From: Perkinsus marinus ATCC 50983
Lineage: Eukaryota; Perkinsozoa; Perkinsida; Perkinsidae
Length of the DNA stretch: 64,000 nucleotides
Direction of reading: 5' to 3'
Assembly (NCBI RefSeq): GCF_000006405.1
Contig: NW_003214716.1
Location: 95,566 to 159,565 of the forward strand
Part shown: piece by piece, positions 32,901-43,376 of the stretch
Position numbering within the stretch: the first letter of the stretch is position 1
Layout of the letters: each line of letters opens with the position of its first letter
Position numbers and translations under genes: made by a program
The notes under the pieces: model-generated
Told to the model about the DNA's origin: nothing
What the model saw: only the letters and a program-made list of their open reading frames with translations
The model's database searches: none

Positions 32901-35900
32901 CTATAATCGCTGGTCACCTTCGAAGGCGTTTCCAATACCACGTTGGCCAACTCTAGTGCCTTGACATATAGCGCGCTCTGTAAGGCCCGGTCTTATCCAA
33001 CTCGGTGGCATCTGCTGAATCACTTCAACACTTTCGAACTCTACCGGTGTGAACGAAGCTCCGATCACATTATACCTGTGCGCGGGGAGAGGAGGGATAT
33101 GCACGTCACGGTCAACGGATGAAATGAAAATTCTGAGGAAATTTCGAGAATTCTCCTTGGTTTCTGTTTACTACTACAGAAACCTCCCGAGCTCAGCTAA
33201 TAAGGAAAGCAAAGATATATTCCTACTCCAACACTGAGCACGACATACCATTCTCCTTCGACAAGAGCTCTTACCAATCAACAGTTCTCTTCAGACCAAC
33301 CGCGAGGTCCACAGTCGCTGGCGGGGAGAATACCCGTCGGACCTTTTCGTGACTAGCAACAGCATTGACGACCTCCAAGCGAGCCGGCTCGTATCTTGTA
33401 GTATTAGATCAGTAGTAGTGGGTAATCCGGCGGTGAGAAAATATGCACATGGTCAACCACATGTGTTGGTGGCATTTGTGGAAATTCTCATTGGTTTCTG
33501 TACACTTCTACCCGAATTTGTATGTAAACTTCTGGCCTCAGCTGAAGAATACGAACATCTATTGCAACACTGAGGTGATCAGCGTTCCGGAGGCTCTACA
33601 GTTGACGTACTAGGATCATATGTCAACCAGGAGTCTTCGGAGTGCTGCTCACCAGTGTTGGGGGAATATATATGTTGGCTTTCCTCAATGATTATATGAA
33701 TTCTGGCACGAAAAGTGTACAGAAACCAACGAGATGGTTTACTGTGTTTTTTAATATTCACTGGAGTTTCACCCTGATATGAAAAACACTAGTGAAAAAT
33801 ATATTTCACGACTACTGCATATCACCGCGAATATCGCGTTTTTCACCGAGTTTTACCACCATTTCACGTAAAACGGGTAGTTGTGAAACTCTATTATTAT
33901 TCATGACGATAAATACCACAATCGTATATTAAAATTATAGAAAAATTTTCCCAGAATTTTCTCATAGTTTCAAAATCCCCCCACACTGCAGCTCACTTGA
34001 GAGGGTAATCGGCCTTCCCCATAGCAGTGGAGATCTCCTGAGCTAATCGGTTAACACTGTAAGGAGTGTCAGCGCCGATATTAAATACCTGACAAATATT
34101 CCCCTATGATCGGCGTTAGCATCTAACCTCATTTAGTGCAGATTTCACTAAGGGAGCTCTCGAAATGACGGGCGCAACATCATCTATATAAGAGAACGCT
34201 CGAAGTTGTTGTCCATCTCCAAAAATCGTCAACGGCTTCCCATGGATGATTTGATTCACGAAAATTCCCACTACATTTCGATACCTGATAAAATATTACA
34301 CTTTATGGATTCGCGTTAGAAACTTGCACGCCTATAGTTTTAGAATATACTAATACTGTTACAGTAATAAGAGCTCACACACGAAGGCGTGATATCTTCG
34401 GAGGCACATCTGCCGACAAATCCTAGCGAAATCCCTTGAGCGATTAACGGCATCATACTCGCCCACGAGGCAAATAGAAACAATCATCCAGCCGGGAATT
34501 TTTCTTCCTCATCAAAGTTTTTCCAACTCTTTCGGGAAATTTCCTGACAAATTTTCCCCAGCTGTGCACACTCTGATACTCTACTTTTCGGAAAATTTTC
34601 TAATAAATTTTCTGGGAAATTTTCCCCAGCTGTGCATACTCTGATACTCTACTTTTCGGGAAATTATCTCGGAAATTTTCCCGAACTGGCACGATACCTT
34701 TGAAGGCGCATCACTCCTAGCAAAATCCCTTGCTGCTCATATAACAAACTCACCTATCGAACATGTTCTGATGAGGACCGTAGACGTTGTGTGGACGAAA
34801 TATGACAAAATTAATGCCCCACATATCATGCGCGGCTCGTAAATCCATCTCGAATGCATATCTAATGTGAGTGTAATTACAACGCGATTACGTATCTGCT
34901 TCTCCGGACGGTTGTGTGCTGGATTCAGCATATTTTGATAATGAGAGGCGAGAATGTCGAAGTGACTTGGAGGACAATCTTTTGTGTCTTCGAGTGACTC
35001 CGACAGTGTTGGAGGAATATATGTTCACTCTCCTCAGCTGAGCTTAGGAGTTCTCTCACTAATAACAGAATTGGGAAATTTCCCGAAATTTTCCCTCAGA
35101 ATTTCCATATTGTGGCCAACACATGTGGTTGACCATGTGCATATTTTCCCCCTGCACCAACTGCAAGCTTGAGTAGTGTCAGCATCTACCTCAGGCCAGT
35201 GTGGGAAAATATGCACATGGTGAACCACATATGTTGGTGACAATATGGAATTTCTGAGAGGAAATTTTGCAAAATTCTTGTTGGTTTCTGTACATTTCTA
35301 CCCTAGTTTGTATATGGACTCCTATAATTAGTGAGGAAACTCCTAGGGTCAGCTGAGGAAAGCGATCATATATTACAACACTGCCTCAGGCTACTTCTAT
35401 CTACGTCGACCCAGGAAAGTGTTCACAATAGAGCGATTTCCGGTCTCAGACTCGCCCATAATGCAAATAGAAACAATTCATCCAACATGGGATTTTCCTT
35501 TTCTATCACAATTTTTTCTACTCTTTCGGAAAATTTCCTGACAAGTTTTCCCCAGCTGTGCATTTTTTTGATACTCTACTGTTCTAAAATTTTTCCTGTG
35601 AAATTTCCCCAGCTGTGCATAGTTTGATCTTTTACTTTTCGGAAAATTCTCTGAGAAATTTTCCGGGAAATTTTCCCCAGCTGTGCATACTTTGATACTC
35701 TACTTTTCGGAAAATTTTCGGAAAATTTTCGAAAAATTTTCTGGTAAATTTTCCCCAGCTGTGCATACTTTGATATACCATATGGATCCTCCGGCTGAGG
35801 CTTGTCCTTCTCCGTAAGAGGCCTCATCTCGGCTCCATCATCAAGATGGTCATTCAATGGCCCAAATACAGCTATTGACGAAGTGAATACAAATGTGTGA

Positions 35901-37199
35901 ACCTACCAACTTCAATTACAGTCAGCGTCGGGGAGGAGGAAATATGCGCATTGTCAACTACATGGGTTGATCGGCACTATTATGTAACTCGACCAGAGGT
36001 AAATAATCCTCAGGAAAAGGATAAAGATGCAAAACGGATACAGCTAGGAAGGTCTGGGACGGGGACAAAGCTTTGTGTCTACTTGTGTGATATTGCAGAT
36101 AACAATATCGAAATTCCCCCATTCGTATGTGAACTCCTATTAGTTTTGAGGAAACTCCTAAGCTCAGCTGAGGAAAGTGAATATATATTTCTGCAACGCT
36201 GATTACAGTATCGGGCGAAGCACACCAACCTTATGCCGAATAGCGGCATTCAGAATCTCAACACTTCCAACAAGATTTGTTCTGTAGTTGAAACTTCTCA
36301 CGAAGTGCGACAGACCCTCCGCAGCGTAAGCAGCCAAATGATAAACATAGTCAAACTTGTATCTAACACGGTAAAATAGGACCCCCCTGGATTCGAACCG
36401 GGTACCTTTCGAATAGGCTTTCCATACTCTCTGCATCTCTAACATCACGTCTCAAGAAAGTAACCCCAGCAGGCACATTCGAGGTGAAGCCACCTGTGTA
36501 GTGTGAGGGGGATATGCACATGGTCAACTACATGTGTTGGTGATGACAATATGGAAATTATGAGAAAATTTTCGGGGAATTCTTCTTGTTTTCTGTATTA
36601 CACTTTTACTCAAATTTGTATAATTACTAAGGAAATTTCCGAGCTCAGCTGAGGAGAGCAAGCAAATCACTGCACTATCACTTCACTTCTGACTCTCTGG
36701 AGTTTCACGGTCGGCCGTGATATGAAAAAAATATATTTCACGACTACTGCATATCACCGCGAATATCACAGAGTATTACGCCACTTCACGTAAAACGGGT
36801 TGTGAAACTCCACTGAGAAAGCCCCGTATCTTTCAAATTTACTTACCACTGAGGTCGTCAATTGCCACAACTTCCATTCCAAGATCACGGCAATGCCTCG
36901 CAACGTGTGAGCCGATGAATCCAGCAGCACCCGTTACCAAAACCACCTACATGCAGCATAGCTATCACCCACCGCACCAGCACACAAGGTGTCCCCTCAG
37001 CAGCGTCTACATCACTAAAGTGTATTCACACTGTTGCCTTTTAGGGTATTCCTCTGATGCTATTTCGGTAGACTCACAGTACTTCTTCTTTTCTTACCTT
37101 TCCTCGAGCGTCTTCTCTCTCAGCCTCAGAAAAAACGTAGGGTTGATAAAGTTCCCCTGTCACGATGATCACTAGCAGGAATAGGAAGTGTTGTAACAT
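32901..37199 (-). CDS. Extended-SDR sugar-nucleotide epimerase with N-terminal signal
   Basis: NAD-dependent epimerase/dehydratase of the GalE type. Exon 1 (37199 to about 37095) encodes MLQHFLFLLVIIVTGELYQ, a signal peptide or anchor, so the enzyme probably enters the secretory path. Then VVLVTGAAGFIGSHVARH (GxxGxxG Rossmann motif, about 36855-36950), RRDVRDAESMESLF, YVYHLAAYAAEGLSHF after the 43-bp intron, FVFTSSIAVFG and EDPYG (catalytic Ser and Tyr region), NFVIFRPHNVYGPHQNMFD (34750-34870), GKPLTIFGDGQQLRAFSYID (34190-34285), VFNIGADTPYSVNRLA (33995-34090), VRRVF..VDLAVGLKRTVDW (33305-33400) and the C-terminal FESVEV..MPPSW (32990-33045). The sugar cannot be told from sequence. Confidence 0.85.
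33436..33572. mobile_element. MITE-B (hAT-like) copy
   Basis: GGTGAGAAAATATGCACATG to CTATTGCAACACTG. Confidence 0.65.
33763..33892. mobile_element. MITE-A copy
   Basis: GGAGTTTCACCC to GTGAAACTCT; flanks act and att. Confidence 0.75.
34436..34700. repeat. Intronic minisatellite with lead-in, copy in epimerase intron
   Basis: Two to three units with core TTTTCCCCAGCTGTGCATAC followed by CTCTACTTTTCGG. The lead-in GCAAATAGAAACAAT also precedes the array at 35440. Confidence 0.75.
35003..35150. mobile_element. MITE-B (hAT-like) copy
   Basis: CAGTGTTGGAGGAATATATG to CATATTTTCCCCCTG. Confidence 0.65.
35197..35383. mobile_element. MITE-B (hAT-like) copy with 8-bp target duplication
   Basis: CAGTGTGGGAAAATATGCAC to ATTACAACACTG. 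CCTCAGGC flanks it on both sides (35189-35196, 35384-35391). An 8-bp duplication and CAGTG ends are typical of the hAT superfamily. No coding capacity. Confidence 0.9.
35440..35775. repeat. Intronic minisatellite with lead-in, second copy
   Basis: About four units with the same AAATTTTCCCCAGCTGTGCA core as 34436-34700, across one exon from it. Confidence 0.75.
35923..36201. mobile_element. MITE-B (hAT-like) copy with 8-bp target duplication
   Basis: CAGCGTCGGGGAGGAGG to CTGCAACGCTG, flanked by ATTACAGT at 35915-35922 and 36202-36209. It carries about 90 bp of extra internal sequence. Confidence 0.9.
36363..36405 (-). other. 43-bp intron containing a tRNA T-arm
   Basis: The epimerase reads SLFE-R-YKFDYVYHLAAY across GTACCC...GTTAG. 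The intron begins almost at once with CCCGGTTCGAATCCAGGG. Confidence 0.85.
36504..36674. mobile_element. MITE-B (hAT-like) copy
   Basis: TAGTGTGAGGGGGATATGCA through CAGCTGAGGAGAGC to AATCACTG. Confidence 0.6.
36699..36811. mobile_element. MITE-A copy
   Basis: Both ends intact; flanks tct and act. Confidence 0.75.
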
Positions 37200-38289
37200 T
37201 AGTCTGAACTTAGCTGATGACAACTATACAGTAGCGATCAATTACAGAGTAAAATACTCGACTAAGGAGCGTATTTTTTTCTCGGGCAAATTCAAAAAAT
37301 CTGTGTTTCTCGTTAACGAATAAGAGTTTTGAGCTGAACTTTAACAGGATATACTTATTATCATCATACATCACATGTTGAGTCGAAACGGTCATGTTCG
37401 GAACGGTTACTGATATATCAGCACAGTTTTTATTAGTTACAATTTTTCAACCGGATTTTCTAGGGCGAAACTAACGCTATATGGTTCTCTATCATCGCGT
37501 TTGTTCCTATAAGACTGCCCTCTCAGTTCACTTCGGTAGTTTTTCCATAGCTTCTTTACAGATTTGCCATCCGTGAATACGAAAACTTAGTGTTATTCAG
37601 TGCCACTTCTATAGTCGGTTCTTCACCAGAAATGAGATATTTAACGACTATACACATATTCGAATACATGAAAGCCCAACAGCAACACTCAGGAGCCTTC
37701 TGAGGTTAATTCCTCGTGACGTGAAATCAACATGAACAACACACATGTCGGGGAAGACAACATTAAAATTCTGAGTAAAAATTTTGGGAAATTTTTATCA
37801 ATTAGTATGAAAACTCCTACAATTGCTGAAAAAACTCCTGAGCTCAGGTGAGCAAAGCGAACATATATTCCTTAAACACCGCGTGAAATCCATGATAGTG
37901 ATCAAAGTCTGACGTATTACGAAAAGTACCTCCTATTAACATGACTCTGAAACTAAACCACCTTGAGTATAATACTAACAATCGCGAATAGTAAGAAAAT
38001 GATTCTTACGAGAGCATTGAGCTTTGCAGAAACTAACACCAAGTTGTGTATGCAAATTACAACAGATCTACCGGACCGCAGCCGCCGCCGCTGTCGGTGG
38101 TAGTAGTAATACTACAGGGCACAGACGAGGACGTATGACTTGTTGTTGGAGTCCCAGGAGAGCATCTGAAGCTCAAGACAAGCATGCCCGACATAGGTAC
38201 GCGGATGTCCGGAGGGAGAAAACAGAGTAAAAAATTTCGTGAAATTCAGGAAAATCTGAAGATATTCACTTACTAGGTAGCCCCCTCTC
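37200..38289. other. Spacer between epimerase start and ENTH-like gene end
   Basis: Holds a decayed MITE-B (about 37729-37881) with CGTGAAAT on both sides, its 8-bp duplication. A plus-strand 68-codon ORF at 38024 is doubtful. Confidence 0.5.
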
Positions 38290-40018
38290 CTACTTTATCA
38301 TCTCGCTGTGGGTACGGAGATCCAAAAGATCGCCACTATCACAAGGCCGGGACTTCACAGGTGAGCAGCAGCAGCAGGAAGAGCTCTCACTCTCAGAGGT
38401 ATCAATCGCGAAACTTGGCCGAGCCAACCCCTGTATGAAACCTAAAGGGAAGGGAAAGTGCTTGTATTTCGATGAAGAGGTCGTGGAAGCAGAGTACCTT
38501 ACCATCATCATTAATGGGTGAAACTACAGGGCAGACGCTATCCCTAGATACAATATTCACTCCGTTACTATGGAGGCGATCTGGTGACGATCGGCGACGA
38601 ATATCTGTATGCACGGAATAACATATCACGACGAGTTTTACGACGCCACTTCACGTAAAACGGGTAGTTGTGAAACTCCATGGATATGAGTGAAATCTCC
38701 ACGCCGTTATGAATGACAGAAAACATCATTCACACCCTCGCAAGACGATTGAGTAAGTCCTTGCCGCTCTCAATCAATTCTATTAATGCGTCCTAAATTC
38801 TACATACAAATACAACTCCATACGTAGTATAAACCAGATGAGGCCGTCGAAACCCGAAACTACTGATATAGCCCTTCCGGGTTCTGCCTCGCACAGGAGA
38901 CTCTCCCGAGCTACTTGAGGAAACCGATGTCAACGGGCCGCTACCTAGGATGATGACTTCTCTAATCTCATACACACACTCTACGTTCCATTACATCGTC
39001 CTTTTTTGTGATAGCCGTTACGCCTTACTATTGGAGAACCGTGTTTTCTGATGATCTCTTCAGCGTCTCTATAACGCTCCATAACTAAGTCCCGAACCTC
39101 CGCCGCTTTAGCTCTCATCATTCGCGTAACGCGAGGATCATCATTACTGGTGTAATGATTGAACAACTACACCGAACGATACAAGTAGACGCTTGATTTC
39201 GAAGTGATGCTTACCACTAAACGCTGTGTAACGTCGAAGTGGATGCCGACTGAGCATTCTTTCCACAGCTCTTTGCTGCCAGTGGAAGCGAGCGCCTCTA
39301 ATACCAACAGGCTACAATAGCTCTCCCTCCACGTCGCCGACCGACTTAGTCCCCACGATAAAGGCTAAGAATAACGATCAGAAGGCACAGGTTCAAACCG
39401 CGGTACCTCCATCATAGCCTCTCTACAGCGTCTACCCTCATAAGAAGCCCTGCATATCTCCTCGAGATCTTTCTTCATCTTGAGCGAGCCAATACCCTCC
39501 AGAAAGCCCATGTGCTCCTCGCAACGAATAAGCCGCCGAACTACCTACAGAAACATCATGATACAAGTCTGACACCGCGGCTCGAACAAAACTAGGTCTA
39601 TTAGCAGTGTTAACCACCCTAGCTGTGAACAAGGACATGACGACTTTATCACATACACTGAGACACAGTGTGTAGGGGGGGACATGCACATGGTCAACCA
39701 CATATGTTGGTGACAATATGGAAATTCTGAGGAAATTTTGCAAAATTCTTGTTGCTTTCTGTACATTTCTACCCTAGTTCGTATATGAACTCCTATAATG
39801 AGTGAGGAAACTCCTAGGGTCAGCTGAGGAAAGCGAACATATATTACAACACTGTCCGAGTCGGGCGAAATCTCAAGAGAGCGTATTACTACCTCAGCCG
39901 CTTCTTCAGTGTCACTAGTAACCTCAGTAGTGGATGAAATAATTCGGGTTACCGGCCGCAGAATGTCAGCCACTGTACCCGAAAAGGTTCGAGATGTACG
40001 TGCTGAACTTGAAGACAT
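38290..40018 (-). CDS. ENTH/VHS-domain-like protein (epsin-type)
   Basis: ATG at 40018 (MSSSSARTSRTFSG). Exons: 40018 to about 39860; about 39657-39545 (VVMSLFTARVVNTANRP); 39540-39410 (MGFLEGIGSLKMKKDLEEI); 39337-39205 (LLVLEALASTGSKELW, ending IHFDVTQRLV); 39165-39000 (DDPRVTRMMRAKAAEVRDLV); 38960-38800; 38620-38475; last 38460-38290. The run LLVLEALASTGS.. to ..VRDLVMERY resembles the last helices of the ENTH domain of epsins (LLEYLIKTGSERV ... VREKAKQLVALL), which bind phosphoinositides at clathrin coats. The tail is Ser-rich with a CCCC run. The splice at the 39657 boundary could not be phased. A VHS protein is the alternative. Confidence 0.55.
38621..38679. mobile_element. MITE-A fragment
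   Basis: Right third only, ending GTTGTGAAACTCC. Confidence 0.65.
39338..39399 (-). other. Short intron (about 62 bp) with T-arm remnant
   Basis: The ENTH-like gene reads ..CREAMME | then GTACCGCGGTTTGAACCTG, a weak T-arm right after the donor, as in the intron at 36363. Confidence 0.55.
39664..39858. mobile_element. MITE-B copy that nearly equals an intron of the ENTH-like gene
   Basis: Minus strand starts CAGTGTTGTAATATATG directly after coding sequence and ends CTACACACTG, followed 8 bp later by TCTCAG and coding sequence. Confidence 0.65.
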
Positions 40019-40087
40019 TTAATAACAAAAACCGTACATAGAGAGAGAACTCGCTAACGTATGACAGAATAACTCGGCCTAGGTTCA

Positions 40088-40466
40088 CAGCGGACCCAAT
40101 CCGTATCTTACGCACAGGGAAGATTCCTATTAGAATTGCAGCACATGATTTAGTAAATAGTAGAGGTCGACAGCGGACCTAATCCGTATCTTACGCACGG
40201 GGAAGATTCCTATTAGAATTGCAACACATGACTTAGTGAATAGTAGAGGTCTACAGCGGACCTAATCCGTATCTTACGCACAGGTAAGATTCCTATTAGA
40301 ATTGCAACACATGACTTAGTGAATAGTAGAGGTCTACAGCGGACCTAATCCGTATCTTACGCACAGGTAAGATTCCTATTAGAATTGCAGCACATGATTT
40401 AGTGAATAGTAGAGGTCGACAGCGGAGCTAATCCGTATCTTACGCACAGGGAAGATTCCTATTCGA
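40088..40466. repeat. 83-bp minisatellite, about 4.6 copies
   Basis: CAGCGGACCTAATCCG starts at 40088, 40171, 40254, 40337 and 40420, exactly 83 bp apart. Each unit contains CACAGGTAAGATTCC (GGGAAG in some), which looks like a splice donor. Confidence 0.95.
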
Positions 40467-40677
40467 GTAAAGGGGGATTGGCAAATGGGGTCGCTATGCC
40501 AGAGCACTAGGATTTCATACAGGCAAAGAGAGATATTCACTCGACATCGAATAATTGCCATAATTCCGGACCCGTGGGCATAACGGCCCCATTCGATTTC
40601 TAAATAATGTAGTTAATATTTCTCAACAGAATTAACAATCTACCAAAGGCATATATTTGTCCTTCGGAACTCCCTGA

Positions 40678-40870
40678 ATGGGGCAGCTATGCCACTTCAA
40701 GATATGCTCTACCACGATCAACTTTTGCGGGTGGAGCGGCTATGCCACTTCAAGATATGCTCTACCACGATCAACTTTCCCGGGTGGGGCAGCTATGCCA
40801 CTTCAAGATATGCTCTACCACGATCAACATTTTTTCGAATGGGGCAGCTATGCCATCCCAAGAAATGCAT
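40678..40870. repeat. About 60-bp minisatellite, GGGGCAGCTATGCCAC type
   Basis: Four units sharing GCTATGCCACTTCAAGATAT; related to the array at 45334. Confidence 0.85.
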
Positions 40871-42954
40871 CAATACAACCCATTTTCCAGCCACATATCA
40901 TAGGACGACGAGTTCCACCGGAGCAACCGCATCATGCCCAATTTAGGCGAATTACAGAATTAGATTTGCTGTTAGAAGGCCGAATCCATTTTGGGGCAGA
41001 TATGCCGTTGCTGCCACTCGACAGGCATCCACAGGTAAAAGATTCCAGGGCAATTCCACCTCGTCAAAAGAGGCTTGGAAATGCAGTCTGTTGTTGGGGT
41101 TGTCGTTGCAGTAGACGAGACAGGGCAGGCGTCTCCTCACAAGGCGGATGCAAGATGCTCTTGTCTCGAAGCATAGGTCTGTTCCACTACGCTTGAGCTG
41201 TGATGATGAAGTACGTTACTCCGATGCGTAGTTGACTGGCTTGGCCACACTGACTACACCTTTCTGGAGCGCTTGTGACACACTCGTTTCGATTCGATTT
41301 TTGTGGCGCGTTGCAACTTGCAAGTGCCCCGTCCCTCAGTGTGACTACATTTAATGCAATGCTTATCAGGTTGGAACACTAGCACAGTATTTGAGAACGT
41401 CGGTGTTCCTTCATGTCCTACCAGGCCGTATACGTGTGTTACCACTCCTTTTATCAATGCAACCCCATGTTCCATCACCCATCATAGGCCAAGGATTCAT
41501 CCCCAAGGCGCACTGCATGAGGATACAAGAACACATCTGGCGAAAGGCCTTGCCCATCCTTGAACTTGTCCTTGGTGAGCCAAGCCACCCGACTCTCTCT
41601 CCTCAAGTCACTCACGTTGAGTGCCTGTGAGGCAGTTGACTACTCTTACATCCTCTGTAGATAAGGAGCGTTCCATGCAGCATTGAATGCTCACTGTTTC
41701 TTAACTGCATTCATTTTCCGGTATTCGCTCAATCGCCAAATCATGTTCGATCGTTAGCGTGTCATATTTCATCACAGCTTGTTACGGTATTGAGCCGATT
41801 CTTAGTTTTCAACTCAGATTGAAGAAAATCTCCCTCGTGAACTGAACTACTTCCTTTTTCAGTTGATGATCCATCGCCACCGCCCGAGGCTTGGGAGATA
41901 ATAGTAGGTTAATGAGGCTATGCTGAGGAACTACACGAACGACAGGTACATTCAACTTTACTGCAAGTGGCTAGACATGAGATTGACCGAAAATCCAAAG
42001 ACCTCTGCTTTACAGAAGTCTCTATTCTTCACGAAATGTGCAACTACGCCCGTGAACAGATGGTAATGGTTGTGAACAGAAGTCGCGTAACACGTACCCC
42101 CGGGTGGAATTCAGATGAACTCAACAGCGCTGCCGAACTATACGCTTCCTGTCCGTCCATTCCGTCCTTGCCGATTTACTTCACGTTTTCTCGGTGACCA
42201 CCGACGTTTGTCTCATCAGCGGCGCTCATACACAAACAAGCAGGTGAGTTCGATAATAGGTCAACCGTCAGTCTGACTGTGAGGCGGAGTAGCGCTTGAT
42301 AATAATTTCTTTCATGTCGCTGTATGAATTATCATAAATTATAACAGTACAAGTGGCCTTGATAGACTCGTAAGTTTTGATCTCAAATGACACCGTTGTG
42401 GCCATCACGACATCCTACTGTTTTAAACCATGTGCCCGGCACGACGATACAGCCTGCAAGTAGATGATTGGAGAAGTTGTAACAACGTAAATCCCATAGT
42501 TGCTCGAGAAAAGGCCTTCAGCATTCGTAGGCTCCTACATCATGCGATAGAATGATTCTAGAAAATGTCTAATTTGTAAGGACTTCATATGCGGATGTCT
42601 GTGATCATTATGGGGAATTTTAGTTCGAATGTGTTCAGATCCAACCGGAGCCGTTGATATTAACAGAACTCAAGTATCTACGGGGACTCCTTTCTGAAGT
42701 GGGTTCACCTAGACAGAGTCGTCACACTGTTATTGGGTTTCATCTAGGCCATAGAGAGCAGCCAAGATGAACCCAAGTCAATCGAGGCGACTCAACCTTC
42801 AATTCTTGCAAGGAAGGTAACATCACATTCACTATGTTGACCGGTCATCCACCTTCGAGTGGTTTGGTCTTATTCATCTGTAGAGGCCTATGATAGCCAC
42901 TCACTGTGATGATACGTTGCGCTTCTTCCAAAGACGGCCGATTGTGAGTGGTCC

Positions 42955-42976
42955 ACGATCAGGTTTTGGCTCAAGT
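42955..42976 (+). other. Possible decayed spliced-leader relic
   Basis: The last 12 bases, TTTTGGCTCAAG, equal the 3' half of the dinoflagellate leader; the first ten agree poorly. Confidence 0.2.
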
Positions 42977-43376
42977 TTATGCTGTCACTCCTTTATATTA
43001 GTGTTGATGGCAACTATCATGCCTTACTGCCTTTGATGCCTGTCGTTGAATGCCCATATTTTGTTGGAGTTACTCCAGTAACAACTTGAATGCATGCAGC
43101 TATACTGCACCGGTCACAGGGAAGAACATAATACAGTCAAGACAGTCGAGCAACTCACCGATGTTCCTGAATCACTATATCGATTTTCTACAGATGATCC
43201 CACTACATCTACGACTCAATTCAGCAACCCGAACGCCTGTACGACAATCTAATGTTCCGATTCTACCTTGGCAACCGTAGTACCCTATGCTACGCTGCCA
43301 TCGAATCATCGTCCACGGTCAGGACTTACAACACAAGACGGAAACATCAGAAACACTTTTCCACACTCATGGGTGA

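Larger units (their letters stand above)
40019..43376. other. Spacer with two minisatellites
   Basis: No gene called. A plus-strand ORF at 40678-41196 is mostly minisatellite. Weak ORFs at 41391-41630 and 41967-42197 have no recognised family. Confidence 0.45.
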
